Assembly (NCBI RefSeq): GCF_002245535.1 | Contig: NZ_NKCN01000002.1 | Coordinates: 1-64,000, forward strand | Reading direction: 5' to 3' | Length of the DNA stretch: 64,000 nucleotides | From: Mycobacterium lehmannii | GTDB taxonomy: Bacteria > Actinomycetota > Actinomycetes > Mycobacteriales > Mycobacteriaceae | Shown: in pieces, positions 1 through 10,937 of the stretch | Numbering within the stretch: position 1 is the stretch's first letter | How the letters are laid out: each line of letters begins with the position of its first letter | Notes under the pieces: model-generated | Database searches by the model: none | Told to the model about the DNA's origin: nothing | Seen by the model: only the letters and a program-made list of their open reading frames with translations | Program-made: the position numbers and the translations under genes

Positions 1-96
1 CCCCCGGGATCTGCGAACCCCCCCACCGCTCCACCGGAACCCGGTGCGCCGCAGAACAAGACCTGGCAGACGATGCTGCTACCCCCGACCGGTTGA
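1..96 (+). CDS. C-terminal end of a protein cut by the window edge, function unknown
   Basis: Reading from base 1 gives 31 codons and a TGA at 94-96. The residues are rich in Pro, Ala and Gly and end in QNKTWQTMLLPPTG. This looks like the proline-rich tail of a secreted or cell-wall protein, but no domain is visible and I do not recognise the family. It converges on the LLM gene that ends at 109, and only 12 bp separate the two stops. The rest of the gene lies upstream of the window. Confidence 0.5.
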   Translation, partial: PPGSANPPTAPPEPGAPQNKTWQTMLLPPTG

Positions 97-108
97 CGGT
101 GGGCCCCG

Positions 109-951
109 TCAGCCCTTCAAACCGAGCGGCCCGGCCAACTCGGTCAGTGTGGGGATCAAGACGTCCCATCCGCCGAGCACCTGGATCGCGACGTGATCGG
201 CACCCGCGTCCAGGTGCTCGTTGAGCCGCGCGGCGATCGCGTCGGGGGTGCCGTGGGCGACGAGCGCGTCGATCAGCCGGTCGCTGCCGGGCTTGGCGAC
301 GTCGTCCTCGGTGAAGCCCAAACGCTTCCAGTTGTTCAGGTAGTTCGACAGGTTGAGGTAGAAATCGACTGTCTGCCTGCCGATCTCGCGCGATGCCTCG
401 GCGTCGCGGGCCAATACGACCTTGTGCTCCGGTGCGATGAACACCGTGGGGCCCAAGAGGTTTCGTGCCTCTCCGGTGTGCTGCGGGGTGGTCAGGTACG
501 GGTGCGCCCCTGCGCTGCGCTGCGCCGACAGCTTGAGCACCTTGGGCCCCAGCGCCGCGATCACCCGCCGGCTCGTCGGCACCTTCTTCGCATCCAGCGC
601 GTCGAGGTACTCGACGAGCACGTCGTACGGTTTGCGGTACTCCTCGGTGTGCTCGGGATGACCGATACCGATGCCCAGCAGGAACCGGCCCGGATACGCC
701 TCCTCGACGCGGTGGTAGGCGTCGGCGACCTCGCCGGCGGGCGCCGTCCACACGTTGATGATCCCGGTCGCGACCTGAAGGTTCTCGGTGCGCTCGAGGA
801 TCGGCTCGACGTATTCCAGGTTGCCGGCAGGCGATCCGCCGATCCACACCGCGCCGTAGCCGAGCTTCTCGATCTCCACGGCCTGTTCGGGTTTCGGAAC
901 GCCGAACGTCCATACGCCGTAGCGGCCGAAATTGGGCTTGAGCTCAGTCAT
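109..951 (-). CDS. LLM class F420-dependent oxidoreductase (TIGR03620-like), copy A
   Basis: This is a 280-residue TIM-barrel protein of the luciferase-like monooxygenase superfamily. It shows an early beta strand with GAVWIGGSPAGN, the LGIGIGHPE loop near residue 95 and a conserved C-terminal half containing YLNLSNYLNNWKRLGF. In mycobacteria this family uses the deazaflavin F420; that cofactor is inferred from the family, and the substrate is unknown. It lies 22 bp downstream of a close paralogue in the same orientation, so the two are a tandem duplication and probably cotranscribed. Confidence 0.85.
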   Translation of the reverse strand: MTELKPNFGRYGVWTFGVPKPEQAVEIEKLGYGAVWIGGSPAGNLEYVEPILERTENLQVATGIINVWTAPAGEVADAYHRVEEAYPGRFLLGIGIGHPEHTEEYRKPYDVLVEYLDALDAKKVPTSRRVIAALGPKVLKLSAQRSAGAHPYLTTPQHTGEARNLLGPTVFIAPEHKVVLARDAEASREIGRQTVDFYLNLSNYLNNWKRLGFTEDDVAKPGSDRLIDALVAHGTPDAIAARLNEHLDAGADHVAIQVLGGWDVLIPTLTELAGPLGLKG

Positions 952-973
952 ACGGATCCCTTCGGTGGTGACG

Positions 974-1819
974 TCACTTCAATCCGAGCGGACCCGCCAA
1001 TTGAGCCAACGCGTCCACCAGCTTGTCCGGTCCGGTGAGCACCTGCACGGGCACGTGGTCGGCGCCCGCCTCGAGATGCTCGTTGAGCCGTTCGGCTATG
1101 GCGTCGACGGTGCCATACGCCACCACGGCGTCGACAAGCCGGTCGCTGCCCGGCTTCGCGACCTCGTCGTCGGTGAATCCGAGACGCTTCCAGCTGTTGA
1201 GATAGTTCGTCAGGTTGAGATAGATCGCGAGTGCCTTGCGGCCGACCGCGCGCGCCTGCTCGGGGTCGGTGGTCGGCACCACCTTGTGCTCAGGAGCGAT
1301 GAACGCATCCGGGCCGATCAGCTTGCGCGCCTCGGCGGTGTGTTCCGGCGTCGTCAGGTAGGGGTGCGGCCCGGCCGCGCGGTCCGCGGACAGCTTGAGC
1401 ACCCGCGGACCCAGCGCCGCGACCACCCTTCTGTCCTTCGGCACCCCGTGCTCGTCGAGCTTGTCGAGGTAGGTGACGAGCGCGTCGTACGGCTTCTGGT
1501 ATTCGGTATGAGCCTCCGGGTGGCCGACGCCGATACCCAGCACAAAGCGTCCCGGATGGGCCTTCTCGATGCGGTGGAAGGACTCGCTGACCGGCTCGGC
1601 GTCCGCGGTCCAGATGTTGACGATGCCGGTCGCCAGTTTGAGTGTGTTCGTCGCCTCGAGAATCGGTTCCGCCCAGGACAATTCGGCCGCCGGTGAACCG
1701 CCTGCCCAGATCGCCCCGTAGCCGAGGTCTTCGATGGCCCGCAGTTGCTCCGGGCTCAGCTTCTGCCACATGGAGTAATGGCCGAACGCGCCGTACCTGC
1801 CGAGATCGGGTTTCGTCAT
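974..1819 (-). CDS. LLM class F420-dependent oxidoreductase (TIGR03620-like), copy B
   Basis: A 281-residue paralogue of the downstream gene. It shares the GAIWAGGSPA strand, the LGIGVGHPE loop and the YLNLTNYLNSWKRLGF segment, with about two-thirds of positions alike by eye. The main difference is an N-terminal insertion (FGHYSMWQKLSPEQL), which could alter substrate entry. The ATG at 1819 is preceded by a weak purine stretch. The 38-bp gap to the stop of the upstream kinase gene (1858) and the shared strand make one transcript with the signalling operon possible. The F420 role is inferred from the family. Confidence 0.85.
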   Translation of the reverse strand: MTKPDLGRYGAFGHYSMWQKLSPEQLRAIEDLGYGAIWAGGSPAAELSWAEPILEATNTLKLATGIVNIWTADAEPVSESFHRIEKAHPGRFVLGIGVGHPEAHTEYQKPYDALVTYLDKLDEHGVPKDRRVVAALGPRVLKLSADRAAGPHPYLTTPEHTAEARKLIGPDAFIAPEHKVVPTTDPEQARAVGRKALAIYLNLTNYLNSWKRLGFTDDEVAKPGSDRLVDAVVAYGTVDAIAERLNEHLEAGADHVPVQVLTGPDKLVDALAQLAGPLGLK

Positions 1820-1857
1820 GGTCGCTCCAACTTCTCGGTGTCCAAGGGTTATTCCGG

Positions 1858-3351
1858 CTATCCGGCTGTGAGGGGAAGTTCCGTCGGGGTCGGCGCTTCG
1901 GGGGCCGGCGCAACCAACGGTAGATCGATGACGAACCGGGTGTCGCCGGGCGCGGACGTGACCTGGATGTCGCCGTGGTGCTTTTCGACGACGATGCGCC
2001 GGGCGAGATCGAGCCCCAGACCGGTGCCCTGACCGAACGGCTTGGTGGTGAAGAACGGTGTGAAGATGCGGTCGATGTTCTTCTCGGCGATGCCTTGCCC
2101 GTCGTCGCAGATCTCGACGCGGATCATTTCGTCGTTCTTGCGCGACGTGCGGATCGTCAACGTGCCCTCATAGTTCATCGCTTGGATCGCGTTGTCGATG
2201 ATGTTGGTCCAGACTTCGTTGAGATCGCCTGGGTAGCACATCAATTGAGGCAGTGTGGTGTCCTTCTCCCACACCAGCGCGACCGGTTTGTCCTTACCTA
2301 CCTTGTCGCCGAAGATGGTCTTGATCGTGCTGTGGATCAGCTCGTGGACGTTGGCGGCCTGGTACTCGCTGCGGTCCATCTGCGAGTACTGCTTGGCGCC
2401 GGCCAGCAGCGCCGAGATCCGCTTGCTGGCGTCGGCGATCTCGTTCATCCGTAGTTCGGCGTCGATCGTGTACTTCAGCCAACCCAATGCGCTTTGCAGC
2501 GTCGCCGAGCAGTCGACGTCATCGATCGAGGCTTGCACACGTTCGAGCCAGTCGAGGTCCAGGCCCGCCTCCACGAACGTCGGGGCGTAGTCCCAGGCGC
2601 TGGCGATGCCGCGGCCCTCCAGCCAGTCGCCGATGTGCTCTTCGGAGTCGGACAACTCCAGCGCGGTGAGTTCCTGCGCCTTGGACTTGGCGACCTGCTC
2701 GGCGACTTCGTCCTGGATTCGCACGAGCACCCGCAGCGCTTCCGGGGTGAACTTGCCGTCGGCCAGCATCGCCAGCTTGTAGCGCATCTTGCCGACGCCC
2801 TCGCGAAGGTCGGCCACCGCGCGGGCGGCGGCCGCCGCCGGGTTGTTGAGCTGATGGGTCAGGCCGGCGGTGATCGTGCCCAGCGCCAGCAGCTTCTCGC
2901 GCTGGCCGAGGATCTGACTCTGGCGCCGGCCGCCGACGCGGTGCCCCTCGAGCAGGTGCACTGCCATCGGGAACTCCGCTTGCATGAATTTCGCGAACGC
3001 GTCGGCGTCGAGCACGAAGAAGCGGGACGGCCTCGTGACGCGAACCGAGGCTTCGTAGAGGTGCTCCTCGCCGGGGACGTAGGCCGACCACGCGCCGCAG
3101 TACACCCCGCGCTGGGACGTGCGATTGGTCTCGATGTCCACGCCGCCCGAGCGCTTCGACATCACCAGCTCACCGTCGAGCAGCACGTAGAAACAGGTCG
3201 CGGGGTCGCCCTCGGTGCACACCGGACCGGGGTCGAACGTGGTGATGTGGCCGTTGTCGCACAGCACCTGTAGTTGCCGGTCGTCGAGCGCCTCGAACAG
3301 GAACAGCGAGCGCAGTTCGTCGGGCATGCACTGGTTCTCGTTGTCGCCCAT
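1858..3351 (-). CDS. Sensor histidine kinase with N-terminal cyclic-nucleotide-binding fold
   Basis: A 497-residue cytoplasmic protein with no membrane segment. Residues 15-130 form a cNMP-binding (CAP_ED) beta roll. The phosphate-binding cassette region (around YCGAWSAY, residues 84-91) lacks the usual GE and Arg, so cAMP binding is doubtful. LTHQLNNP (His166) is a good H-box, followed by a long helical linker. The HATPase domain has an N-box NIIDN (383-387), DDGQG (416-420) and GTGLGLDLA (442-450). The ATG at 3351 overlaps the TGA of the upstream receiver-flavoprotein gene by one base (TGATG), so the two are translationally coupled. It is inferred to phosphorylate that receiver domain. Confidence 0.85.
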   Translation of the reverse strand: MGDNENQCMPDELRSLFLFEALDDRQLQVLCDNGHITTFDPGPVCTEGDPATCFYVLLDGELVMSKRSGGVDIETNRTSQRGVYCGAWSAYVPGEEHLYEASVRVTRPSRFFVLDADAFAKFMQAEFPMAVHLLEGHRVGGRRQSQILGQREKLLALGTITAGLTHQLNNPAAAAARAVADLREGVGKMRYKLAMLADGKFTPEALRVLVRIQDEVAEQVAKSKAQELTALELSDSEEHIGDWLEGRGIASAWDYAPTFVEAGLDLDWLERVQASIDDVDCSATLQSALGWLKYTIDAELRMNEIADASKRISALLAGAKQYSQMDRSEYQAANVHELIHSTIKTIFGDKVGKDKPVALVWEKDTTLPQLMCYPGDLNEVWTNIIDNAIQAMNYEGTLTIRTSRKNDEMIRVEICDDGQGIAEKNIDRIFTPFFTTKPFGQGTGLGLDLARRIVVEKHHGDIQVTSAPGDTRFVIDLPLVAPAPEAPTPTELPLTAG

Positions 3352-5018
3352 CACGCCTCCGCCAGGTATCGGTGCACCAACATCACCGCCATCGACCCTT
3401 CGCCGACGGCGGCCGCCACCCTCTTGGCGGATTCGGAACGCACATCTCCTGCAACAAACACACCGGGCACGCTTGTTTCCAGGTGGTGCGGCGGACGGTC
3501 CAGCGTCCAGCCGGCCACGTCGCGCAGATCGGGTCCGGCGAGGATGAATCCGTGGTCGTCGCGGGCGATACCGGCCTGTTCCACCCAGTCGGTGCGCGGT
3601 TCGGCTCCGATGAAGATGAACATGCGCCCGCACGTGTGTTCCTCGCGCACACCGGTGTTCAGGTTCTCCAGGCAGATGCGTTCGAGGTGGCCGTTGCCTT
3701 CGACCTTGTGCACTGCGGTGTGCGGAAGTTCGCGGATGTTGTCGGTCGTCCTGATCTGCTGGATCAGGTAGTAGGACATCGAGTCCTCGAGGGTGCGGCG
3801 GCAGACGATGCTCACCTTCTTCGCGGTTCGTGACAGGAACATCGCGGCCTGCCCCGCGGAGTTGGCGCCGCCGATGACGAAGACCTCCTCGTCCTCGCAT
3901 TCGGCGGCCACCGAGGAGGTGGCTCCGTAGTAGACGCCTGCGCCGGTGAGATCTGCGCAGCCCTCGGCGGGCAGCTGGCGGTACTCCACACCCATCGCCA
4001 GAATCACGGCCCGCGTCCCGATCGACCGGCCGTCGGACAGGTGGACGGTGCGCGCGTTGCCGTCGATCTCGAGCGCGGTGACCTCGGCCGCCGTGATGAG
4101 CTCGGCCGCGAACTTCTCGGCTTGTCTGCGGGCCCGTTCGGCGAGCTGAGACCCCGAGACGCCGTCGGGAAAGCCGAGGTAGTTCTCGATCCGTGAGCTC
4201 TGGCCGGCCTGCCCACCGGTTGCCGTGCGCTCGATGAGCACCGTCTTGAGGCCTTCGGAGGCACCGTATACCGCCGCGGCCAGACCCGCGGGGCCGCCGC
4301 CGATGACGACCAGATCGTAGAAGTCCTCCGAGGGCGTGATCGACAAGCCGAGCGTCGCGCCGAGTTCGGCGTCGTCCGGCGCGACGAGCGTCTCGCCCTG
4401 TTCGGTGACCACCACCGGAAGCGTCAGCCCGTCGAGTCCCGCGGCATCGAGTAGCTGCCTTCCCTTGGGTTCGTCGGCGCGGAACCACGTGTAGTAGAGC
4501 CGGTTGCGGGCGAGGAACTCGCGAACTTCCGACGAGCGTGCATTCCACGGGTGCCCGATGATCTTGGTGTGCGGGATCGCCCGGTCGCCGGTCTCGCGCC
4601 AGGCCTCGATCAGCGCGTCGATCACCGGATAGAGCTTCTCCTGCGGCGGGTCCCACGGTTTGAGCAGGTAGTGATCGAGGTCGACGACGTTGATCGCGTC
4701 GATCGCGGCGTGCGTGTCGGCATATGCGGTCAGCAGCACGCGGCGGGCCATCGGGAAGATGTCCATCGCCTCTTCGAGGAACTCGATCCCGCTCATCTGC
4801 GGCATCCGGTAGTCGGCGACGAACACCGCGACAGTCTCACCGCGCAGTTTGAGTTCGTTGAGCGTCTCGAGCGCATCGGGGCCGTTCTCGGCGCGTACGA
4901 CGCGAAATCCCTCGCCGTAGTGGCGGCGCAGATCGCGGGCGACAGCGCGCGACACCGCCGGATCGTCATCGACGCTCAAAATGACGGGTTTACGAGGCTG
5001 GGGCGAGGGGCCGGTCAT
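3351..5018 (-). CDS. Fused response regulator / thioredoxin reductase-like flavoprotein lacking the CxxC pair
   Basis: About 555 residues in three parts. An N-terminal receiver domain has an acidic pocket (VDDD), phospho-acceptor Asp69 in VADYRMP, Thr97 and Lys120. A short thioredoxin-fold-like segment without cysteines (about 150-225) follows. The C-terminal part resembles thioredoxin reductase, with FAD motif GGGPAG (240-245), GGQAGQSSRIENYLGFP and a second nucleotide motif VIGGANSAGQAA. Where thioredoxin reductase has CATC, this protein has GATS (365-368), so classical disulfide reduction is not expected. An in-frame ATG at 5039 would add seven residues; 5018 is preferred because the conserved part begins just after it. 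It is coupled to the downstream histidine kinase. Confidence 0.85.
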   Translation of the reverse strand: MTGPSPQPRKPVILSVDDDPAVSRAVARDLRRHYGEGFRVVRAENGPDALETLNELKLRGETVAVFVADYRMPQMSGIEFLEEAMDIFPMARRVLLTAYADTHAAIDAINVVDLDHYLLKPWDPPQEKLYPVIDALIEAWRETGDRAIPHTKIIGHPWNARSSEVREFLARNRLYYTWFRADEPKGRQLLDAAGLDGLTLPVVVTEQGETLVAPDDAELGATLGLSITPSEDFYDLVVIGGGPAGLAAAVYGASEGLKTVLIERTATGGQAGQSSRIENYLGFPDGVSGSQLAERARRQAEKFAAELITAAEVTALEIDGNARTVHLSDGRSIGTRAVILAMGVEYRQLPAEGCADLTGAGVYYGATSSVAAECEDEEVFVIGGANSAGQAAMFLSRTAKKVSIVCRRTLEDSMSYYLIQQIRTTDNIRELPHTAVHKVEGNGHLERICLENLNTGVREEHTCGRMFIFIGAEPRTDWVEQAGIARDDHGFILAGPDLRDVAGWTLDRPPHHLETSVPGVFVAGDVRSESAKRVAAAVGEGSMAVMLVHRYLAEA

Positions 5019-5066
5019 CGCGTACAAGTATGCGGCCATCGTCCAGCCGATATCGGGGTCAGTTGC

Positions 5067-5441
5067 TCAGGTTCGCTGCGAAACCATCCGGGGTCGACGA
5101 GACCGCCTTCCTGACGGGTGCCGGTTGAGCGCTTCGGTGATTTCCCGGCTGCGGGTCCGCTGGGTGCGCTGTGCTATGCCGCGTATCATCTTCTGCTCCA
5201 TCACGAAATGCGGTATGTCGAACCAGGAATGCCCGACCGCGCCACCGCTGCCGCGCACCACAAGGCGGGTCCGTCCCACTTCTCGCCGGAGCACGAACGA
5301 CCAACAGCCCGAGGCCTTCTCGCCCCGTTGCAGCCGGCCGAAGTCAGCCGGTGACACCAGCACAAGATGTGAGCCGGGTTTCACCGCCGTTGACCACTTC
5401 TCATCGGGCCACCGGCCGTCGGCGATGGCTAGGGACCGAAG
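5067..5441 (-). pseudogene. Remnant of a START/SRPBCC-fold protein, C-terminal part only
   Basis: An open frame on the minus strand, entered after a stop at 5442-5444, encodes residues that resemble the C-terminal third of mycobacterial SRPBCC (polyketide cyclase-like) proteins: KPGSHLVLV, then CWSFVLRREVGRTRLVVRGSG, then HFVMEQKMIRGIAQR. The N-terminal two-thirds of that fold is absent upstream, where the plus-strand hydrolase begins. A GTG at 5384 could start a 105-residue product, but the missing part argues for a decayed gene. The family assignment is from motif memory and is moderate. Confidence 0.45.
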
Positions 5442-5702
5442 TCACCTATGCGGCAAACGAAGCGGCAGAACGACCTTAGGTCGGGTATAGGGGCCGCCAC
5501 ATTTGTCGTGCACAGTGGTGAGCGCCACTGGCGCTGGGCGGCCTGCGCCGAATCCGGCTCAGCCTCAGTACGATTGCACGGTTCAACAGGTGACCAATGG
5601 CACTACGGGTACGACGACCGCGTCGCTACTGTCGGAGGTGTGGGAACAGACGACATCGGCGTCGGCGCCGACAACGACGCACGTACTCCGCACCGCCCCA
5701 CC

Positions 5703-6914
5703 GTGCCGCGGATACAGGCGCCGCTGCGCAAGGCGGTGCAACCGCTGACGAGAACTGGCGGCTACTACGCGCGCTCGTGGCGTGACTACCTCCACGACGG
5801 CCGCGATCAGACGCCGACTGTGCGGCCGACGGTCGCGTTGGCCGCCGAGGCGTTCCGTGACGAAGTGGTGCTGCTCGGGCTGCGAGCGCGGCGTCCGCTC
5901 AGCGATCCGCGGGCGTTCGAGCGGATCCACGGTGAAGTGGTGGCGGCGCTGGACTTCTACGGAGAGCGTGGATGCCTCGACGACCCGGCGGCGTTCTTCG
6001 CCGCGCCGGGGCCGCCCAGCGACTTGGACGTCTCACCGGTGCGTCGCCGCAACCGCTCCTATTACCGGTTGCGCTGGACCAGCGGGTACCGGCCGGACGC
6101 CGCCGAACCGGGCGCCGACCGCTGGCTGGGTTATGACGCCGTCTCGCGCGGCTACGGTCTGCTGCTGTGCCACCCCGAACCGCGGCCGTGGCTGGTGTGT
6201 GTCCACGGCACCGAGATGGGGCGGGCGGCGATCGACCTGGCGATCTTCCGCGCCTGGTACCTGCATGAGGAGTTGGGTCTCAACGTCGTGATGCCGGTGC
6301 TGCCGATGCACGGTCCGCGAGCCAAGGGACTGCCGAAGGGTGCGGTGTTCCCCGGCGAGGACGTCCTCGACGACATCCACGCCACCGCGCAGGCGGTGTG
6401 GGACGTCCGCAGCCTGCTGGCATGGATTCGCCGGCAGCAGCCGGACGCGCCGATCGGCGTGTACGGCCTGTCGTTGGGCGGTTTCATCGCGGCGTTGGTG
6501 GCCAGCCTCGACGAGGACCTGGAATGCGCGGTGCTGGGCGTGCCGGTCGCAGACCTGGTCGGGCTTTTGGCGCGGCACTCCGGCATGGACAGCGACGATC
6601 CGCGGATGGAGACGATCAGGCTGGCCGCCCCGCTGGGCCGGATGATCTCGCCGCTGTCGTTGCCGCCGCAAGTCCCGATGGCCGGGCGCTTCATCTACGC
6701 GGGCGTCGCCGACCAGGTGGTCCACCCTCGCGAGCAGATCGACCGGCTGTGGGAGCACTGGGGCCGTCCCGACATCCAGTGGTACCGCGGCGGGCACACC
6801 GGCTTCTTCAGGTCCCGGCCCGTGCACCGGTTCGTCACGGCCGCGCTGGTGCAATCGGGCCTGGTCCGCGGTAGTGACGCAGAACCGGACCGGCCCGAGA
6901 CGGCGACGGGGTGA
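5703..6914 (+). CDS. Alpha/beta hydrolase family protein
   Basis: About 403 residues from a GTG at 5703, where the conserved segment [12 protein letters not shown] begins. The frame is open back to 5448, but those 85 codons look non-coding in composition. The C-terminal half is a single-domain alpha/beta hydrolase: an oxyanion-side motif [10 protein letters not shown], the nucleophile elbow GLSLGG (Ser in [14 protein letters not shown]), a late acid region [12 protein letters not shown] and a terminal His in GGHTGFF. The N-terminal 150 residues have no recognised domain. Substrate unknown. It is followed by the infA promoter region. Confidence 0.75.
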
Positions 6915-6934
6915 CGGAGCCCTCCGTCGCGATT

Positions 6935-6962
6935 TTGGGCGCGGCCGGTGGGCGAGTACCAT
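6935..6962 (+). promoter_or_regulatory. Candidate sigma-70 promoter of infA and the ribosomal cluster
   Basis: TTGGGC at 6935-6940 and TACCAT at 6957-6962 are separated by 16 bp and lie downstream of the hydrolase stop. Transcription would start near 6969 and give infA a leader of about 160 nt, which holds no convincing ORF. Matches were made by eye to the mycobacterial SigA consensus. Confidence 0.4.
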
Positions 6963-7129
6963 GGATCAACGGTGCGGTGATCGCGCCGACTCTTTGCGTG
7001 CCCTGTTCAGGAATTTCTGGCTACTGGCTCACGTTCTGTAGTCGGAGCAAATGCTGCGCCACAAGCAGTATCCGCCGCTCGCGGCGGGAAGGCGCCAACA
7101 ATCAGGACACGGAGGATCTCCGAAAAACA

Positions 7130-7351
7130 ATGGCCAAGAAAGACGGTGCCATAGAGGTCGAGGGTCGCGTGGTCGAACCCCTGCCCAATGCGATGTTCCG
7201 CATTGAGCTGGAGAACGGACACAAGGTCCTTGCCCACATCAGCGGCAAGATGCGGCAGCACTACATCCGCATCCTGCCCGAGGACCGCGTCGTGGTGGAG
7301 CTGTCTCCCTACGACCTGTCCCGGGGCCGCATCGTTTACCGGTACAAGTAA
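7130..7351 (+). CDS. infA: Translation initiation factor IF-1
   Basis: A 73-residue S1/OB-fold protein starting [16 protein letters not shown] and ending GRIVYRYK, the standard length and sequence of bacterial IF-1. It binds the 30S A site during initiation. A GGAGGA Shine-Dalgarno at 7111-7116 precedes the ATG at 7130, so the longer upstream open frame is not used. It heads the rpmJ-rpsM-rpsK-rpsD-rpoA-rplQ cluster, the usual actinobacterial order. Confidence 0.97.
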
Positions 7352-7387
7352 AAACAGACACTCCAGAAGAACAGGATCGAACGAGCC

Positions 7388-7501
7388 GTGAAGGTGAACC
7401 CGAGCGTCAAGCCCATTTGCGATAAGTGCAGGGTGATCCGCCGGCATGGGCGGGTCATGGTGATCTGCTCTGATCCACGCCACAAGCAGCGGCAGGGCTA
7501 G
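7388..7501 (+). CDS. rpmJ: 50S ribosomal protein L36, zinc-binding type
   Basis: Thirty-seven codons from a GTG at 7388 to a TAG at 7499-7501, reading [20 protein letters not shown] and ending DPRHKQRQG. Cys11, Cys14, Cys27 and His32 make the zinc site, so this is the C-plus form that actinobacteria use when zinc is available. Basic and of standard length. It lies 36 bp after infA in the ribosomal protein operon. No zinc-free paralogue is in this window. Confidence 0.95.
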
Positions 7502-7677
7502 ACCCGCCGGCTGCCGACACAACTGAATGACGAAACCCCAGTACCACTGAGCTGCCCGGCGCGTCAGCGCCAAAAAGACGTATCAGCGCCGCTCGTCACG
7601 TCCGGCACGGAGGCCGGACCCCATATGAGGGAACGGACTGGGACAAGACCTCCGCATAGAAGAAGGAACACTGCCTG

Positions 7678-8052
7678 ATGGCACGTCTCGTGGGCGTCGA
7701 CCTCCCGCGCGATAAGCGCATGGAGATCGCCCTGACCTATATCTACGGCGTCGGCCGTACCCGCTCCCAGGAGATCCTGGACGCCACCGGCATCAGCCGG
7801 GATCTGCGCACGAAGGACCTGACAGATGATCAGGTGACCCAGCTGCGCGACTACATCGAAGCCAACCTCAAGGTGGAGGGCGATCTGCGCCGCGAGGTGC
7901 AGGCCGACATCCGCCGCAAGATCGAGATCGGCTGCTACCAGGGCCTGCGGCACCGCCGCGGGCTTCCGGTGCGCGGCCAGCGGACCAAGACCAACGCGCG
8001 CACCCGCAAGGGTCCCAAGCGCACCATCGCCGGCAAGAAGAAGGCCAGGTAA
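7678..8052 (+). CDS. rpsM: 30S ribosomal protein S13
   Basis: A 124-residue basic protein starting [20 protein letters not shown], with the helix-two-turn-helix region ([14 protein letters not shown]) and the terminal [16 protein letters not shown] segment of S13. It sits in the head of the 30S subunit and contacts P-site tRNA and the inter-subunit bridge. AGAAGGA lies upstream of the ATG. A 176-bp gap separates it from rpmJ; no further ORF or clear terminator is visible there, so the cluster may have a secondary promoter in it. Confidence 0.97.
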   Translation: MARLVGVDLPRDKRMEIALTYIYGVGRTRSQEILDATGISRDLRTKDLTDDQVTQLRDYIEANLKVEGDLRREVQADIRRKIEIGCYQGLRHRRGLPVRGQRTKTNARTRKGPKRTIAGKKKAR

Positions 8053-8058
8053 TCGACG

Positions 8059-8475
8059 ATGCCACCCGCAAAAAAGGCAGCGGCCGGCCCCAAGAAGGGG
8101 CAGAAGACCCGTCGCCGGGAAAAGAAGAACGTCCCGCACGGCGCCGCGCACATCAAGAGCACGTTCAACAACACGATCGTGACGATCACCGACCCGCAGG
8201 GCAACGTCATCGCCTGGGCGTCGTCGGGGCACGTGGGCTTCAAGGGCTCGCGTAAGTCCACACCGTTCGCCGCGCAGCTGGCCGCCGAGAACGCCGCCCG
8301 CAAGGCGCAGGAACACGGCGTGAAGAAGGTCGACGTGTTCGTCAAGGGCCCGGGCTCGGGCCGCGAGACCGCGATCCGGTCGCTGCAGGCCGCCGGCCTC
8401 GAGGTCGGCGCGATCGCCGATGTCACGCCGCAGCCGCACAACGGGTGCCGTCCGCCGAAGCGGCGCCGGGTCTAG
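8059..8475 (+). CDS. rpsK: 30S ribosomal protein S11
   Basis: A 138-residue protein starting [14 protein letters not shown] and containing the conserved [21 protein letters not shown] and [17 protein letters not shown] segments, ending [10 protein letters not shown]. It lies on the 30S platform and contacts mRNA in the E site. It starts six bases after rpsM ends, so the two are translated from one message. The length and basic N-terminal extension are normal for actinobacteria. Confidence 0.97.
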   Translation: MPPAKKAAAGPKKGQKTRRREKKNVPHGAAHIKSTFNNTIVTITDPQGNVIAWASSGHVGFKGSRKSTPFAAQLAAENAARKAQEHGVKKVDVFVKGPGSGRETAIRSLQAAGLEVGAIADVTPQPHNGCRPPKRRRV

Positions 8476-8496
8476 TAGGACGAGGAGAAACAGACA

Positions 8497-10228
<1,732 letters not shown>

Positions 10229-10291
10229 ACAACAGAGTCCGTCCCGGCCCTACCTGATACGGGGGTCGGCCCCACATAGGAGATAGTCGCA

Positions 10292-10930
10292 ATGCCCAAG
10301 CCCACCAAGGGCCCTCGCCTCGGCGGGTCGTCCTCGCACCAGAAGGCGCTGCTGGCCAACCTGGCCACCTCGCTCTTCGAGCACGGCCGCATCAAGACCA
10401 CCGAGCCGAAGGCACGGGCGTTGCGTCCCTATGCGGAAAAGCTCATCACGCACGCCAAGAAGGGCACGCTGCACAACCGGCGTGAGGTGATGAAGAAGAT
10501 CCGCGACAAGGACATCGTGCACACGCTGTTCGCCGAGATCGGCCCGTTCTACGCCGACCGCGAGGGCGGTTACACACGCATCATCAAGGTCGAGAACCGC
10601 AAGGGCGACAATGCCCCGATGGCGGTCATCGAGCTGGTGCGGGAGAAGACGGTGACCTCGGAGGCCAACCGTGCACGCCGGAGCCGCTCCGGCGGCGACG
10701 TCGGATCCGGTGCCGCGGGTGCGCAGAAGACCGAGCAGCCGGTTGCGGCCGCGTCGGCCCCACAGGCCGCGGTCGTGCCCGAGGCCGCCGAGGGTCCCAC
10801 CGAGGACGAATCGGTCGAGGAAGCCAGGACCGAATCGAGCGAGGCCGAGTCGTCCGAGGGCGCTGAGGCCGAGGCTTCGGCCGACGAGCCCGCACAGGTT
10901 GAGGCCGATAAGGATGACGACAAGTCCTGA
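10292..10930 (+). CDS. rplQ: 50S ribosomal protein L17 with acidic C-terminal extension
   Basis: A 212-residue protein. Residues 1-120 are L17 ([20 protein letters not shown], then [23 protein letters not shown]). The remaining 90 or so residues are low-complexity Ala, Glu, Ser and Pro, ending EADKDDDKS, with no homology I recognise. Proteobacterial L17 stops near 127 residues; actinobacteria often carry such tails. L17 sits near the peptide exit tunnel. truA begins seven bases downstream, so they are probably cotranscribed. Confidence 0.95.
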   Translation: MPKPTKGPRLGGSSSHQKALLANLATSLFEHGRIKTTEPKARALRPYAEKLITHAKKGTLHNRREVMKKIRDKDIVHTLFAEIGPFYADREGGYTRIIKVENRKGDNAPMAVIELVREKTVTSEANRARRSRSGGDVGSGAAGAQKTEQPVAAASAPQAAVVPEAAEGPTEDESVEEARTESSEAESSEGAEAEASADEPAQVEADKDDDKS

Positions 10931-10937
10931 GGACGTC

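Noticed and set aside
3352..4656. A continuous open frame extending the histidine kinase by over 430 residues upstream.
   Set aside because: That stretch is an Arg-rich shadow of the receiver-flavoprotein gene in another frame. The cNMP domain begins at the ATG at 3351, which is coupled to the upstream stop.
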